From NCBI RefSeq assembly GCF_001422405.1, contig NZ_LMMV01000012.1, positions 474,830 to 538,829 of the forward strand: 64,000 bases of DNA. Direction: 5' to 3'. Below are positions 8,113 through 19,098 of this stretch, one piece after another (within the stretch, counting starts at the first letter, position 1; the number at the start of each line of letters is the position of its first letter). A model generated the notes under the pieces. That model made no database searches. It was not told the DNA's origin and saw only the letters and a program-made list of their open reading frames with translations. Both the position numbers and the translations under genes were made by a program. This stretch comes from Pseudorhodoferax sp. Leaf267. Lineage in GTDB: Bacteria; Pseudomonadota; Gammaproteobacteria; Burkholderiales; Burkholderiaceae_C.

Positions 8113-11100
8113 TCAAACGAGCACGCGCTCGATGCCGCCGCCGTTGGCGGCGGTCACATAAGTCTGCAGCCAGTCCTCGCCCAGGATCTTGCGCGCCATC
8201 TCCACCACGATGTAGTCGGCCTCCAGCAGGCCACTTTGCAGATCGTTCTGGTAGCGCGACAGGCCTTGCAGGCAGCTCGGGCAGCTGGTCAGGATCTTGA
8301 GGTCGCCTTGCGCGCCCGCGGCGCGCAAGGCGACCTCGTTCTTCTGCAGCTCCTCTTCCTTGCGGAAGCGGATCTGCGTGGAGATGTCTGGCCGCGTCAC
8401 GCCCAGCGTGCCGGACTCGCCGCAGCAACGCGCGCTCTGCGTGACCTGGTCGCCGAGCAGCGCCTTCACGGTCTTGATCGGCTCCTGCTGCTTCATGGGC
8501 GTGTGGCATGGGTCGTGGTACAGGTAGGCGCCGGCCTGGCCGAGCGTGATGCCCTTTTCCAGCAGGTATTCGTGGATGTCGACGATGCGGCAGCCCGGGA
8601 AGATCTTGTCGAACTGGTAGCCCTGCAACTGGTCATAGCAGGTGCCGCAGCTCACCACCACGGTCTTGATGTCCAGGTAGTTCAGGGTGGTGGCCACGCG
8701 GTGGAACAGCACGCGGTTGTCGGTGATGATCTTCTCGGCCTTGTCGAACTGGCCCGAGCCGCGCTGCGGGTAGCCGCAGCACAGGTAGCCCGGCGGCAGC
8801 ACGGTCTGGACACCGGCATGCCACAGCATGGCCTGCGTCGCCAGGCCCACCTGGCTGAACAACCGCTCCGAGCCGCAACCCGGGAAGTAGAACACCGCCT
8901 CCGAATCCGTGGTCGTGGACTGCGGATTGCGGATGATGGGCACGTAGTCCTTGTCCTCGATGTCCAGCAGTGCGCGCGCGCTGCGCTTGGGCAGGCCGCC
9001 CGGCATCTTCTTGTTGATGAAGTGGATGACCTGCTCCTTGACCGGTGCCGGGCCCACGGTGGCCGGCGGCGCCTTGGTCTGCTTGCGCGTGAATCCGCGC
9101 AGCAGGTCGTTGGCCAGGCGCTGCGCCTTGAAGCCCACGTCGACCATGGCCGAGCGCATGAACTTGATGGTCTGCGGATTGGTCGCGTTCAGCATCAGCA
9201 TCGCGGCCGCGTTGCCAGGCCTGAAGCTCTTCTTGCCCATCTTGCGCAGCAGGTTGCGCATGTTCATGGTCACATCGCCGAAGTCGATCTTGACCGGGCA
9301 AGGCGTCAGGCACTTGTGGCAGACCGTGCAATGGTCGGCCACATCCTCGAACTCGGCCCAGTGCTTGATGCTGATGCCGCGCCGCGTCTGCTCTTCGTAC
9401 AGGAAGGCCTCGATCAGCAGCGAGGTCGCCAGGATCTTGTTGCGCGGGCTGTAGAGCAGGTTGGCGCGTGGCACGTGCGTGGCGCAGACCGGCTTGCATT
9501 TGCCGCAGCGCAGGCAGTCCTTCATGCTGTCGGCAATCGCGCCGATGTCGCTTTGCTGCAGGATCAGCGACTCGTGGCCCATGAGCCCGAAGCTCGGGGT
9601 GTAGGCGTTCGTCAGGTCGGCATGCAGCGTGGCGTCGCGCAGCAGCTTGCCCTTGTTGAAGCGGCCTTCCGGGTCCACCCGGCGCTTGTAGTCGGCAAAC
9701 GGCGCGACCTCGTCCTCGGTCAGGAACTCGAGCTTGGTGATGCCGATGCCGTGCTCGCCCGAGATCACGCCGTCCAGCGCGCGTGCCAGCTGCATGATGC
9801 GCGCCACGGCCTCGTGGGCGGTCTGCAGCATCTCGTAGTTGTCGCTGTTGACCGGGATGTTGGTGTGCACGTTGCCGTCGCCCGCGTGCATGTGCAGCGC
9901 CACCCAGACACGGCCCTTGAGCACGCGCTGGTGGATGGCCGAGCATTCCTTGAGGATCGCGGCGAACGCGCTGCCGCCGAAGATCGCCTGCAGCGGCGCG
10001 CGGATCTGCGTCTTCCAGCTGGCGCGCAGGCTGTGGTCCTGCAGCTGCGGGAACAGCGCGTCCACGTTCTGCAGCCAGCCCTGCCACAGGCCCCGCACGT
10101 CGCGCAGCAGCGTCAGCGCCTGCGCGACGCGGTCTTCCAGCAGTTCGGCCGAAGGGATGTCCGCCGCGTCGTCGCCCTTGCCCAGCGGCAGCTGGCCGGC
10201 GCTGAAGAAGTCGGTCAGCGCATCGCACAGCGCCAGCTTGTTGCGCAGCGACAGCTCGATGTTGATGCGCTCGATGCCGTCCGTGTACTCGGCCATGCGC
10301 GGCAGCGGGATCACCACGTCTTCATTGATCTTGAAGGCGTTGGTGTGCCGGCTGATCGCGGCGGTACGCTTGCGGTCCAGCCAGAACTTCTTGCGCGCCT
10401 CCGGGCTGATCGCGATGAAGCCTTCGCCGCTGCGCGAGTTCGCGATGCGCACCACCTCGGATGTGGCCCGCGCCACGGCGTCGGCGTCGTCGCCGGCGAT
10501 GTCGCCGAACAGCACCATCTTGGGCAGGCCCTCGCCATGCGCCTTGGACTTGGTCGCATAGCCGACCGCCTTGAGATACCGGTCGTCCAGGTGTTCCAGG
10601 CCGGCCAGCAGCACGCCCGAGCGCTTCTGCTCGGCGAACATGAAGTCCTTGATCTCCACGATGCTGGGCACGGCGTCCTTGGCGTTGCCGAAGAACTCCA
10701 GGCACACCGTGCGCGTGTGCTGCGGCATGCGGTGAACGATCCAGCGCGCGCTGGTGATCAGGCCGTCGCAGCCTTCCTTCTGGATGCCGGGCAGGCCCGA
10801 CAGGAACTTGTCGGTCACGTCCTTGCCCAGGCCTTCCTTGCGGAACACGCGGCCGGGGATGTCCAGGCGCTCGGTGCGCACGGGCGTCTTGCCATCGGCC
10901 TCGAAGTAGCGCAGCTCGAAGCTCGCGCGCTCGGCGTCGTGGATCTTGCCCAGGTTGTGGTCCAGCCGCGTGACTTCCAGCCATTGCGCGTCGGGCGTCA
11001 CCATGCGCCAGGAGGCCAGGTTGTCCAGCGCCGTGCCCCAGAGCACGGCCTTCTTGCCACCGGCGTTCATCGCCACGTTGCCGCCGATGCACGAGGCCTC

Positions 11101-11964
11101 GGCCGAAGTCGGATCCACCGCGAACACGTGGCCACCGCGCTCGGCCGCGTCGGCCACGCGCTGCGTGACCACGCCGGCCTCGGTCCAGATGGTGGCCACG
11201 GGCTCGGCAACGCCGGGCAGGGTGACCATCTCGACCTCGGTCATCGCCTCCAGCTTCTCGGTGTTGATGACGGCACTGTTCCAGGTCAGCGGGATCGCGC
11301 CGCCGGTGTAGCCGGTGCCGCCGCCGCGCGGGATGATGGTCAGCTTGAGCTCGATGCAGGCGCGGACCAGGCCGGCCATCTCGGCCTCGCTGTCCGGGGT
11401 CAGCACCACGAACGGGTATTCCACGCGCCAGTCGGTGGCGTCGGTCACGTGCGACACGCGCGAGAGGCCGTCGAACTTGATGTTGTCCTTGGCCGTCAGC
11501 TTCTGCAGCACGCGCCGCGCGCGGCGGCGCAGTGCGGCGATTTCGCTGAAGTCGGCATCGAAATTGGCAACGGCCTGGCGTGCCACGTCCAGCAGCTCGC
11601 CGACCAGCACGTCGCGCGTCGGGTCGGCCTGCGGCGTGCGCCGGCTCTCGGCTGCCGCCAGCCGGTGCTGCATGGCCTGCACCAGCAGCGCGCGGCGCTT
11701 GGGGTTGTCCAGCAGGTCGTCCTGCAAATAGGGGTTGCGCTGCACGACCCAGATGTCGCCCAGCACCTCGTACAGCATGCGGGCCGAGCGTCCAGTGCGG
11801 CGTTCGTCCCGTAGCGACTGCACGAGATCCCACGCGCGCGCGCCCAGCAGGCGCACCACGATTTCGCGGTCGGAGAAGGAGGTGTAGTTGTACGGAATCT
11901 CGCGCAATCGCTGCGTCGGGTCCGCAGGGGCGAGCAGTTGGTTCAGCGTGGTGGGGGCGTTCAT
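8113..11964 (-). CDS. DUF3683/FAD-linked oxidase/Fe-S multi-domain oxidoreductase (1283 residues)
   Basis: A very large flavin/iron-sulfur dehydrogenase related to D-lactate, glycolate and D-2-hydroxyglutarate dehydrogenases. Domains in order: N-terminal DUF3683 (about 1-180); PCMH-type FAD-binding domain with [17 protein letters not shown] (about 205-220); FAD-oxidase C-terminal domain with [16 protein letters not shown] and GEHGIG; a 2[4Fe-4S] ferredoxin-like region [11 protein letters not shown] (about 816) and [12 protein letters not shown] (about 877); then two GlpC/CCG domains with CCGYPQRG (about 1063) and CCGESGTLG (about 1178). It thus fuses a flavin dehydrogenase with a GlpC-like electron-transfer subunit, so electrons probably pass to the quinone pool. 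The substrate is unknown; a 2-hydroxyacid is the natural guess. The ATG at 11964 faces the divergent ugp operon. Confidence 0.9.
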   Translation of the reverse strand: MNAPTTLNQLLAPADPTQRLREIPYNYTSFSDREIVVRLLGARAWDLVQSLRDERRTGRSARMLYEVLGDIWVVQRNPYLQDDLLDNPKRRALLVQAMQHRLAAAESRRTPQADPTRDVLVGELLDVARQAVANFDADFSEIAALRRRARRVLQKLTAKDNIKFDGLSRVSHVTDATDWRVEYPFVVLTPDSEAEMAGLVRACIELKLTIIPRGGGTGYTGGAIPLTWNSAVINTEKLEAMTEVEMVTLPGVAEPVATIWTEAGVVTQRVADAAERGGHVFAVDPTSAEASCIGGNVAMNAGGKKAVLWGTALDNLASWRMVTPDAQWLEVTRLDHNLGKIHDAERASFELRYFEADGKTPVRTERLDIPGRVFRKEGLGKDVTDKFLSGLPGIQKEGCDGLITSARWIVHRMPQHTRTVCLEFFGNAKDAVPSIVEIKDFMFAEQKRSGVLLAGLEHLDDRYLKAVGYATKSKAHGEGLPKMVLFGDIAGDDADAVARATSEVVRIANSRSGEGFIAISPEARKKFWLDRKRTAAISRHTNAFKINEDVVIPLPRMAEYTDGIERINIELSLRNKLALCDALTDFFSAGQLPLGKGDDAADIPSAELLEDRVAQALTLLRDVRGLWQGWLQNVDALFPQLQDHSLRASWKTQIRAPLQAIFGGSAFAAILKECSAIHQRVLKGRVWVALHMHAGDGNVHTNIPVNSDNYEMLQTAHEAVARIMQLARALDGVISGEHGIGITKLEFLTEDEVAPFADYKRRVDPEGRFNKGKLLRDATLHADLTNAYTPSFGLMGHESLILQQSDIGAIADSMKDCLRCGKCKPVCATHVPRANLLYSPRNKILATSLLIEAFLYEEQTRRGISIKHWAEFEDVADHCTVCHKCLTPCPVKIDFGDVTMNMRNLLRKMGKKSFRPGNAAAMLMLNATNPQTIKFMRSAMVDVGFKAQRLANDLLRGFTRKQTKAPPATVGPAPVKEQVIHFINKKMPGGLPKRSARALLDIEDKDYVPIIRNPQSTTTDSEAVFYFPGCGSERLFSQVGLATQAMLWHAGVQTVLPPGYLCCGYPQRGSGQFDKAEKIITDNRVLFHRVATTLNYLDIKTVVVSCGTCYDQLQGYQFDKIFPGCRIVDIHEYLLEKGITLGQAGAYLYHDPCHTPMKQQEPIKTVKALLGDQVTQSARCCGESGTLGVTRPDISTQIRFRKEEELQKNEVALRAAGAQGDLKILTSCPSCLQGLSRYQNDLQSGLLEADYIVVEMARKILGEDWLQTYVTAANGGGIERVLV

Positions 11965-12152
11965 CGGGGTGGAGCTCTGTGGCGGCCGGCCCTCGGACGC
12001 GGGCGGGCGTGGATGTTACCGCAGCGCAACAATCGGCGAGGGGAGTAGCGCGCAGGGCGGCCCATGGAAACCCGCATACCGGCATGACAGTCATTGGGCT
12101 TAAATCAAAATGTCATATTCGACGTCTAGCCTGTCGAGTTTTTGGAGAACCA
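11965..12152. promoter_or_regulatory. Divergent intergenic region between the FAD/Fe-S gene and ugpB
   Basis: This 188-base region must carry the promoters of both flanking units. The ugpB-proximal part is noticeably AT-richer (about 12092-12120, with TTGGGCTTAAATC and TGTCATATTC) than the surroundings, and a good Shine-Dalgarno TTTGGAG lies at 12142-12147, five bases before the ugpB ATG. In E. coli ugp is under PhoB; TGTCATA (12111-12117) and, on the other strand, CTGTCAT across 12084-12092 resemble single Pho-box half sites, but they are not arranged as the required direct repeat with 4-base spacing. Phosphate control is therefore only a possibility. Confidence 0.4.
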
Positions 12153-13463
12153 ATGAAACTGAACGTCCGCAGCCTCGCCATCGCAGCTGCCATCGCCGCC
12201 GCGCTTCCCGCGCAGGCGCAAACAGAGATCCAGTGGTGGCACGCCATGAGCGGCCCGCTTGGCGAATGGGTCAACGACCTGGCCAAGCAGTACAACGCCA
12301 GCCAGAGCGAATACAAGGTGGTGCCTACCTACAAGGGCCAGTACGACGAGACGCTGACCGCCGGCGTCGCCGCCTTCCGCTCGGGCAATGCGCCGCACAT
12401 CCTGCAGGTGTTCGAGGTCGGCACGGCGACCATGATGGCGTCCAAGGGTGCGATCAAGCCGGTCGGCGAAATCATGAAGGAGGCTGGTGTCAAGTTCGAC
12501 CAGAACGCCTACATCTCCGCCGTCGCCGGTTACTACACGGCACCCAACGGCCAGATGCTGAGCTTCCCGCTGAACAGCTCCACGACCATCTTCTATTACA
12601 ACAAGGACGCCTTCAAGGCCGCCGGCCTGGACCCGAACAAGGCGCCGACCACCTGGCCCGAAGTCGCGGTCGCGGCAGCCAAGCTCAAGGCCAGCGGCCA
12701 CAAGTGCCCTTTCACCACCAGCTGGGTGAGCTGGACGCAACTGGAGAGCTTCTCGGCCTGGCACAACACGCTGTACGCCACGCTGAACAACGGCTTCGGC
12801 GGCACGGCCACGCGCCTGGCCTTCAACTCGCCGCTGCATGTGCGCCACTTCGAGAACCTGGCCAACATGTCGCAGCAGGGCCTGTTCGTCTACAAGGGCC
12901 GCAACAACACCCCCGATGCCTCGTTCCCCGCGGGTGAGTGCGCCATGATGACCGGCTCCTCCGGCCTGTACGCGCGTGTGGCCAAGGACGCCAAGTTCGC
13001 CTACGGCATCGCACCGCTGCCGTATTACCCCGATGTGCAGGGCGCACCGCAGAACACCGTGATCGGTGGCGCCAGCCTGTGGGCCATGGGCGGCAAGAAG
13101 CCGGCCGAGTACAAGGGCGTGGCCAGCTTCTTCAGCTTCCTGTCCAACGCCGAAGTGCAGTCGGCCAGCCACAAGCGCACGGGTTACCTGCCGGTCACCA
13201 TGGCCGCGTATGAGCTGACCGAGAAGTCCGGCTTCTACAAGCAGAACCCTGGCACCGACGTGGCCGTCACGCAGATGATCCGCAAGACCACGGACAAATC
13301 GCGCGGCATCCGTCTGGGCAACTTCCTCCAGATCCGCACCATCGTGGACGAGGAAGCCGAGCAGATCTGGAGCGGAAAGCAAAGCGCCAAGCAGGCGCTG
13401 GACAACGCCGTCAAGCGCGGCAACGAACAGCTCGAGCGTTTCGAGAAAGCCAACAAGGGCTGA
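12153..13463 (+). CDS. ugpB: sn-Glycerol-3-phosphate ABC transporter, periplasmic binding protein
   Basis: A 436-residue extracellular solute-binding protein (SBP family 1). A signal peptide is clear: MKLNVRSLAIAAAIAAALPA with cleavage after AQA, mature start near QTEIQWWHAMSG. The WWHAMSG and the later NNTPDASFPAGECAMMTGSSG, PLPYYPDVQGAPQNTVIGGA and KRTGYLPVTMAAYEL are characteristic of UgpB. It binds glycerol-3-phosphate and glycerophosphodiesters in the periplasm and delivers them to UgpAE. The ATG at 12153 is fixed by the signal peptide and the GGAG at 12144-12147; the open frame extends further upstream but without a signal peptide. First gene of ugpBAECQ. Confidence 0.96.
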   Translation: MKLNVRSLAIAAAIAAALPAQAQTEIQWWHAMSGPLGEWVNDLAKQYNASQSEYKVVPTYKGQYDETLTAGVAAFRSGNAPHILQVFEVGTATMMASKGAIKPVGEIMKEAGVKFDQNAYISAVAGYYTAPNGQMLSFPLNSSTTIFYYNKDAFKAAGLDPNKAPTTWPEVAVAAAKLKASGHKCPFTTSWVSWTQLESFSAWHNTLYATLNNGFGGTATRLAFNSPLHVRHFENLANMSQQGLFVYKGRNNTPDASFPAGECAMMTGSSGLYARVAKDAKFAYGIAPLPYYPDVQGAPQNTVIGGASLWAMGGKKPAEYKGVASFFSFLSNAEVQSASHKRTGYLPVTMAAYELTEKSGFYKQNPGTDVAVTQMIRKTTDKSRGIRLGNFLQIRTIVDEEAEQIWSGKQSAKQALDNAVKRGNEQLERFEKANKG

Positions 13464-13499
13464 TTGCGGACGGGGCCGCCGCGCCCTGTACACTCGCCC

Positions 13500-13524
13500 G
13501 CCGCGGCGCCTGGGGGGCCGCGGC
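13500..13524 (+). other. GC-rich stem-loop between ugpB and ugpA
   Basis: GCCGCGG (13500-13506) pairs perfectly with CCGCGGC (13518-13524) around an 11-base loop, and there is no U-run after it. In ABC operons a hairpin directly after the binding-protein gene often stabilises its mRNA or partly blocks read-through, so the binding protein is made in excess over the membrane subunits. That role is an inference; the pairing is what is seen. Confidence 0.4.
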
Positions 13525-13550
13525 TGATCCTTCCTAGAACACACAACACC

Positions 13551-14432
13551 ATGGAAAAACGCGTCCTCTTCCGCTCGGCCTGGCTGCCCTGGCTCCTGGT
13601 CGCGCCGCAGATGGCCGTGGTGCTGGTGTTCTTCTTCTGGCCTGCCAGCCAGGCCATCATCCAGTCGCTGCAGAGCGAGGACGCATTCGGCACGTCCACC
13701 ACCTGGGTCGGGCTCGCCAACTTCGTGACGCTGTTCGAAGACGCGGCCTACATCGAATCCTTCAAGATCACGGCGCTGTTCTCCGTGCTCGTTGCCGGCC
13801 TGGGCATCGCGGTGTCGCTGGTGCTGGCCATCTTCGCCGACCGCATCCTGCGCGGCGGCCTGGTCTACAAGACCTTCCTCGTCATTCCGTACGCCGTGGC
13901 CCCCGCTGTGGCCGGCGTGCTGTGGGTGTTCATGTTCTCGCCCAGCATCGGCATCGTGGCCTACGGGCTGCGCGGCATGGGCTTCGACTGGAACCATCTG
14001 CTGAACTCCAACCATGCGCTGACGCTGATCGTCGTGGCCGCGGTCTGGAAGCAGATCTCCTACAACTTCCTGTTCTTCCTGGCCGGGCTGCAGTCCATTC
14101 CCAAGGCGCTGATCGAGGCCGCCGCCATCGATGGCGCCGGCCCGTTGCGGCGCTTCTTCTCGATCCAGCTGCCGCTGCTGTCGCCCACCACCTTCTTCCT
14201 GCTGGTCATCAACATCGTCTACGCCTTCTTCGACACCTTCGCCATCGTGCACGCCACCACTGAAGGCGGCCCAGGACGTGACACCTCCATCCTGGTCTAC
14301 AAGGTCTGGCACGACGGCTTCAAGGCGCTGGACCTGGGCGGCTCGGCCGCACAGTCGGTGGTGCTGATGTTCATCGTCGTGGTGCTGACGGTGATCCAGT
14401 TCCGCTACGTCGAGAAAAAAGTCAACTACTAA
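13551..14432 (+). CDS. ugpA: Glycerol-3-phosphate ABC transporter permease UgpA
   Basis: A 293-residue binding-protein-dependent permease with six predicted transmembrane segments. The first is LPWLLVAPQMAVVLVFFFWP (about residues 11-30), and the coupling-helix EAA motif is EAAAIDGAGPLRRFFSIQLP (about 190-209). The start is the ATG at 13551 (MEKRVLFRSAWLPWLL), directly preceding the first membrane segment; an upstream in-frame extension would cross the hairpin region and is not family-like. Together with UgpE it forms the channel of the importer. It is 87 bases downstream of ugpB and 16 bases upstream of ugpE. Confidence 0.95.
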   Translation: MEKRVLFRSAWLPWLLVAPQMAVVLVFFFWPASQAIIQSLQSEDAFGTSTTWVGLANFVTLFEDAAYIESFKITALFSVLVAGLGIAVSLVLAIFADRILRGGLVYKTFLVIPYAVAPAVAGVLWVFMFSPSIGIVAYGLRGMGFDWNHLLNSNHALTLIVVAAVWKQISYNFLFFLAGLQSIPKALIEAAAIDGAGPLRRFFSIQLPLLSPTTFFLLVINIVYAFFDTFAIVHATTEGGPGRDTSILVYKVWHDGFKALDLGGSAAQSVVLMFIVVVLTVIQFRYVEKKVNY

Positions 14433-14448
14433 CTGAGCACGTCGCACC

Positions 14449-15300
14449 ATGGTTGAACGCCGCCCCCTGCTGACGCTGCTGTCGCACCTGGTCCTGGTGC
14501 TGGGCATCCTGATCGTCGCCTTCCCGATCTACCTGGCCTTCGTGGCCTCCACGCACACGCGCGACGAGATCGTGCAGGTGCCCATGCCCATCACGCCGGG
14601 CGCGCACATGGTGGAGAACTACAAGGCCGCCCTCACGGGCAGCGGCTCCACCCAAGGCTCGGCTGCGCCGGTCGGCCGCATGATGTGGGTCAGCCTGGTC
14701 ACGGCGCTGGTCATCAGCCTGGGCAAGATCGCCATCTCGCTGCTCTCGGCCTTCGCCATCGTCTACTTCAAGTTCCCATTCAAGAAGATCGTCTTCTGGA
14801 TGATCTTCATCACCTTGATGCTGCCGGTGGAGGTGCGCATCCTGCCCACCTACAAGGTCCTGTCGGACCTGAACATGCTCAACACCTACGCCGGGCTCAC
14901 GGTGCCGCTGATCGCCTCGGCCACGGCCACCTTCCTGTTCCGGCAGTTCTTCCTGACCGTGCCGGACGAGCTCGTGGAGGCCGCCCGCATCGACGGCGCC
15001 GGGCCGATGCGCTTCTTCAAGGACATCCTCGTGCCGCTGTCGCAGACCTCGATCGCGGCGCTGTTCGTGATCCAGTTCATCTACGGCTGGAACCAGTACC
15101 TGTGGCCTCTGCTGGCCACGACCACCGAAGACATGTACCCGATCGTCATCGGGATCAAGCGCATGATCGCCAGCGGCGACGCCGCGACCGACTGGAACAT
15201 CATCATGGCCACCGCCATCCTGGCCATGCTGCCGCCGACGCTGGTCGTGGTGCTGATGCAGAAATGGTTCGTCAAGGGCCTGGTCGACACCGAAAAATAA
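14449..15300 (+). CDS. ugpE: Glycerol-3-phosphate ABC transporter permease UgpE
   Basis: A 283-residue inner-membrane permease, partner of UgpA. The N-terminal segment LLTLLSHLVLVLGILIVAFP is the first of about six membrane spans. The EAA coupling loop is EAARIDGAGPMRFFKDILVP (about residues 178-197), and the C-terminal KWFVKGLVDTEK is the usual MalG/UgpE-type end. Spacing of 16 bases after ugpA and 9 bases before ugpC indicates one transcript. Length matches the E. coli protein (281 residues). Confidence 0.95.
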   Translation: MVERRPLLTLLSHLVLVLGILIVAFPIYLAFVASTHTRDEIVQVPMPITPGAHMVENYKAALTGSGSTQGSAAPVGRMMWVSLVTALVISLGKIAISLLSAFAIVYFKFPFKKIVFWMIFITLMLPVEVRILPTYKVLSDLNMLNTYAGLTVPLIASATATFLFRQFFLTVPDELVEAARIDGAGPMRFFKDILVPLSQTSIAALFVIQFIYGWNQYLWPLLATTTEDMYPIVIGIKRMIASGDAATDWNIIMATAILAMLPPTLVVVLMQKWFVKGLVDTEK

Positions 15301-15309
15301 GCAGCAAGC

Positions 15310-16370
<1,061 letters not shown>

Positions 16371-16371
<1 letters not shown>

Positions 16372-17117
16372 TGGCCGCCGCGCGCGACTGGCCATACCCG
16401 GCCTGGGTCGCGCACCGTGGCGCCGGCAAGCTCGCACCCGAGAACACGCTGGCCGCCTTCCGCCTCGGCGCCAGCTTTGGCTACCGCATGTTCGAGTGCG
16501 ACGCGAAGCTCAGCGCCGACGGCGTGCCCTTCCTGCTGCACGACGCGACGCTGGAGCGCACCTGCAACGCAAGTGGCGTGGCTGGCGAGCGCGACTGGGC
16601 CGAGCTGGCGCGGCTGGACGCCGGCTCCTGGCATTCGCGCGCCTACGCGGGCGAGCCCCTGGCCACGCTGGAAGGCGTCGCTCGCTTTTGCCAGGCCAAC
16701 GCCAGCCTGCTGAACATCGAAATCAAGCCCACCCCGGGCGCCGAGGCCATCACCGGCGCCACGGTGGCCGACCATGCGGCCCGCCTCTGGGTCGGCCAGG
16801 CCGTGCCGCCGCTGCTCACCTCGTTCCAGCCTGCTGCGCTCGCGTCAGCGCAGGCGGCCCAGCCCGGGCTGCCTCGCGGCCTGCTGCTGGACAGCCTGAC
16901 CGAGGGCTGGCTGGCGTCGGCGCAAACCCTGGGCTGCGTGGCCGTCGTGTGCCGCCATAGCCTGTGGACGACGGACGTGGTGGCCCAGGTGCGCGCGGCG
17001 GGCCTGCGCATGCTGAGCTACACCGTCAATGACGCGCCGGAGGCACAGCGCCTGCAGGCGTTGGGCACGGACGCTGTCATCACCGACCGCGTCGATCTGT
17101 TCGCACCCGGCCGCTGA
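16371..17117 (+). CDS. ugpQ: Glycerophosphodiester phosphodiesterase UgpQ (cytosolic type)
   Basis: A 248-residue GDPD TIM-barrel enzyme that hydrolyses glycerophosphodiesters entering through Ugp to glycerol-3-phosphate and the free alcohol. Active-site signatures: WVAHRGAGKLAPENTLAAF (HRG...PENT), FECDAKLSADGVPFLLHDAT (E, D, K, H, D), and LNIEIKP further on. No signal peptide is present, as expected for the cytoplasmic UgpQ. Its ATG overlaps the ugpC stop by one base. A weak stem-loop with a downstream T-run (17137-17165) follows, probably closing the ugp transcript. Confidence 0.95.
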
Positions 17118-17136
17118 CGCTCGCGCCACGCGACCC

Positions 17137-17165
17137 CGTTGCCAGCGATGGCAATGTGCATTTTT
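17137..17165 (+). terminator. Weak rho-independent terminator after ugpQ
   Basis: CGTTGCCA (17137-17144) and TGGCAATG (17149-17156) form an 8-pair stem with one G-U pair around the loop GCGA; a run of five T follows at 17161-17165 after four other bases. It lies 20 bases after the ugpQ stop and before the phospholipase gene, so it plausibly separates the two transcripts. The gap before the T-run makes it imperfect. Confidence 0.45.
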
Positions 17166-17289
17166 CCGCACAAAAGATTGCTAGTATTTGCTAAGGTCCG
17201 CAAGCAGATGGGGCGCACAACCAGGGCGGACGCTTAGCCAATCCCTGTGATCTGCGCTGCCTGGCGATCTGAGAAATGGATGGGCCTGC

Positions 17290-19098
17290 ATGGTAGTAGC
17301 CGCAAAATTCCGGACCCGCGCCTTGCAGGTGCTGCGCGACAGCCGTGTCTTCGGCCAGCTGGACGAGTCCGTGCTGAACGACCTGGCTGGCTTCTTCGAG
17401 TTGCAGGATGTCCGCGGTGGGCTGCAGGTGCTGCGCGAGGGCGACCCCTCGGACAGCATGTTCTTCGTCCTGAGCGGGCGCCTGCGCGTGTCGCGCCGCA
17501 ATCCCGATGGCAGCCTGCTGCTCTACAACGAGATCAGTGCGGGCGAGAGCGTGGGCGAGACCGGCATGATCCTGCACCAGCCGCGCACGGCCGATGTGAC
17601 GGCGGTGCGCGATTCCACGCTGGCTGTGCTGCACCGTGCCAACTTCGAGACGGTGCTGCGCCTGCAGCCGCTGGCCGTGAACCGCGTGTTCTCGCAGGCC
17701 ATCTACAACCACCTGCGCCATGGGGCGCAGATCGCGCAGCAGCATTACGCTCTTTCCTTCGTGGTCGTGCCCTTGCACGTGGGCGCCGGTGCCGACGTGG
17801 TCGCACGCGGCCTGGCCAAGGCCCTGGGGAACAGTGGGCGCGTCCATCTGCTGCCGCCCAGTGAGGCACAGGCGCACAGCGGGCTGGGCAGCCTGGATGC
17901 AGGCGACGACGACATCGGCCGGCGCAATGACGACCTGGAGGAGCAGTTCGACTATCTGGTCTACGAGGCCGAGCCGGTCGCGTCCTCGTGGACGCGGCGT
18001 GCCTTCCGCCAGGCCGACCAGGTGATCTTCGTGGCCAACGCCGGTGCTTCGATGGAGGTGGGCGAGCTGGAGCAGCGGCTCACGCGCGAACCCGGCTTTG
18101 CGATGAAGCGCAAGCACCTGGTGGTGCTGCATCCGGCCAACACGCCCAAGCCGCACGAGGTGCGGCGCTGGCTGCAGGGCCGCAGCTGCGAGCGGGTCTA
18201 CCCGCTGCGCACGGGCCATGACGGCGACTTCGGCCGGCTCGGCCGCTTCCTGACGGGCACCGCGACCGGCGTGGTGCTGGGCGGCGGCGGCGCGCGTGGC
18301 TATGCGCACCTGGGCGTGCTGCGCGCGCTGTCCGAGGCCGGCATTCCGATCGACATGATCGGCGGCAACAGCATGGGCGCGCTGGTCGGCGCCCAGTACG
18401 CCTGCGACGTGCCGCTGGACGAGATCAGGCGGCGCACCCAGGCCTTCGCGGCGGGCGGCGAGACCATCACCGTGCCCCTGATCTCGCTGGTGGCCGGCCG
18501 CCGGGTCGAGCGCGACCTGCAGAAGATGTTCGGCGACATCGCGGTCGACAGCCTGTGGCGGCCATTCTTCGCCGCGGCCTGCAACCTGTCCAAGGGCTGC
18601 ACCACGGTGCAGGACTCCGGGCCGCTGTGGCGCGCCGTGCTGGCCAGCAATTCGCCGGCCGGCCTGTTCCCGCCGGTGCTGTACAAGGGCGACCTGCTGG
18701 TGGACGGGGCCATCCTGGAAAACGTGCCGGTCAGCGCCATGCGCATGCGCCTGGGCACGCCGCTGGAGAAGCGGCGCGGCAACGGCACCATCATCGCGAT
18801 CGACGTGGATGTGCAGGACGACCTGGGCGTCGACCCCGCACTGGCGCGCCTGTCGCGCCGCACCGCGCTCAAGGGCCTGCTGACGCGCAAGCGCATCACG
18901 CCGGGCATCACCGAGATCCTGTACCGGGCCGGCCACATCGGCGGTTTGAACCAGCGCGCCAGCACGATCGCGCAGGCTGACCATTATCTTGAGCCGCCAG
19001 TTGCCGATTACTCCATGATGGAACACAAGAGCGCTGCCGAGATCGTGGAACGCGGCTACCAGCATGCCGTCAAGGAGATCGCCAAATGGCCGCGTTGA
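17290..19098 (+). CDS. Cyclic-nucleotide-binding patatin-like phospholipase (NTE/RssA-like)
   Basis: A 602-residue protein joining a cNMP-binding (CRP-like) domain to a patatin lipase domain, the architecture of neuropathy target esterase and its bacterial relatives. The cNMP domain covers about residues 12-130 (VLREGDPSDSMFFVLSGRLRVS, GESVGETGMILHQPRTADVTA). A middle region with a nucleotide-binding look spans about 150-310. The patatin domain starts with the oxyanion loop GGGGARGYAHLGVL (about 330-343), has the nucleophile elbow GGNSMGAL with Ser361, and the catalytic Asp472 in VDGAILENVPV. These give the Ser-Asp dyad of a phospholipase/lysophospholipase. The start at 17290 has only a weak Shine-Dalgarno. 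Its last 13 bases overlap the NRPS gene, so both are probably made from one message. No signal peptide; substrate unknown. Confidence 0.92.
   Translation: MVVAAKFRTRALQVLRDSRVFGQLDESVLNDLAGFFELQDVRGGLQVLREGDPSDSMFFVLSGRLRVSRRNPDGSLLLYNEISAGESVGETGMILHQPRTADVTAVRDSTLAVLHRANFETVLRLQPLAVNRVFSQAIYNHLRHGAQIAQQHYALSFVVVPLHVGAGADVVARGLAKALGNSGRVHLLPPSEAQAHSGLGSLDAGDDDIGRRNDDLEEQFDYLVYEAEPVASSWTRRAFRQADQVIFVANAGASMEVGELEQRLTREPGFAMKRKHLVVLHPANTPKPHEVRRWLQGRSCERVYPLRTGHDGDFGRLGRFLTGTATGVVLGGGGARGYAHLGVLRALSEAGIPIDMIGGNSMGALVGAQYACDVPLDEIRRRTQAFAAGGETITVPLISLVAGRRVERDLQKMFGDIAVDSLWRPFFAAACNLSKGCTTVQDSGPLWRAVLASNSPAGLFPPVLYKGDLLVDGAILENVPVSAMRMRLGTPLEKRRGNGTIIAIDVDVQDDLGVDPALARLSRRTALKGLLTRKRITPGITEILYRAGHIGGLNQRASTIAQADHYLEPPVADYSMMEHKSAAEIVERGYQHAVKEIAKWPR

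Noticed and set aside
7876-11814. Very long open frame (about 1312 codons) on the plus strand opposite the FAD/Fe-S gene
   Set aside because: Antisense shadow caused by high-GC codon bias; sequence is rich in Ala/Arg/His/Gln without any domain, and the minus strand has clear conserved motifs.
12081-12120. Pho box for ugp
   Set aside because: Only isolated CTGTCAT/TGTCATA half-sites in different orientation; no 7-base direct repeats with the needed spacing.
12126-14507. Long minus-strand frame across ugpB and ugpA
   Set aside because: No ribosome site or recognisable domain; both ugp genes on the plus strand have intact family motifs.
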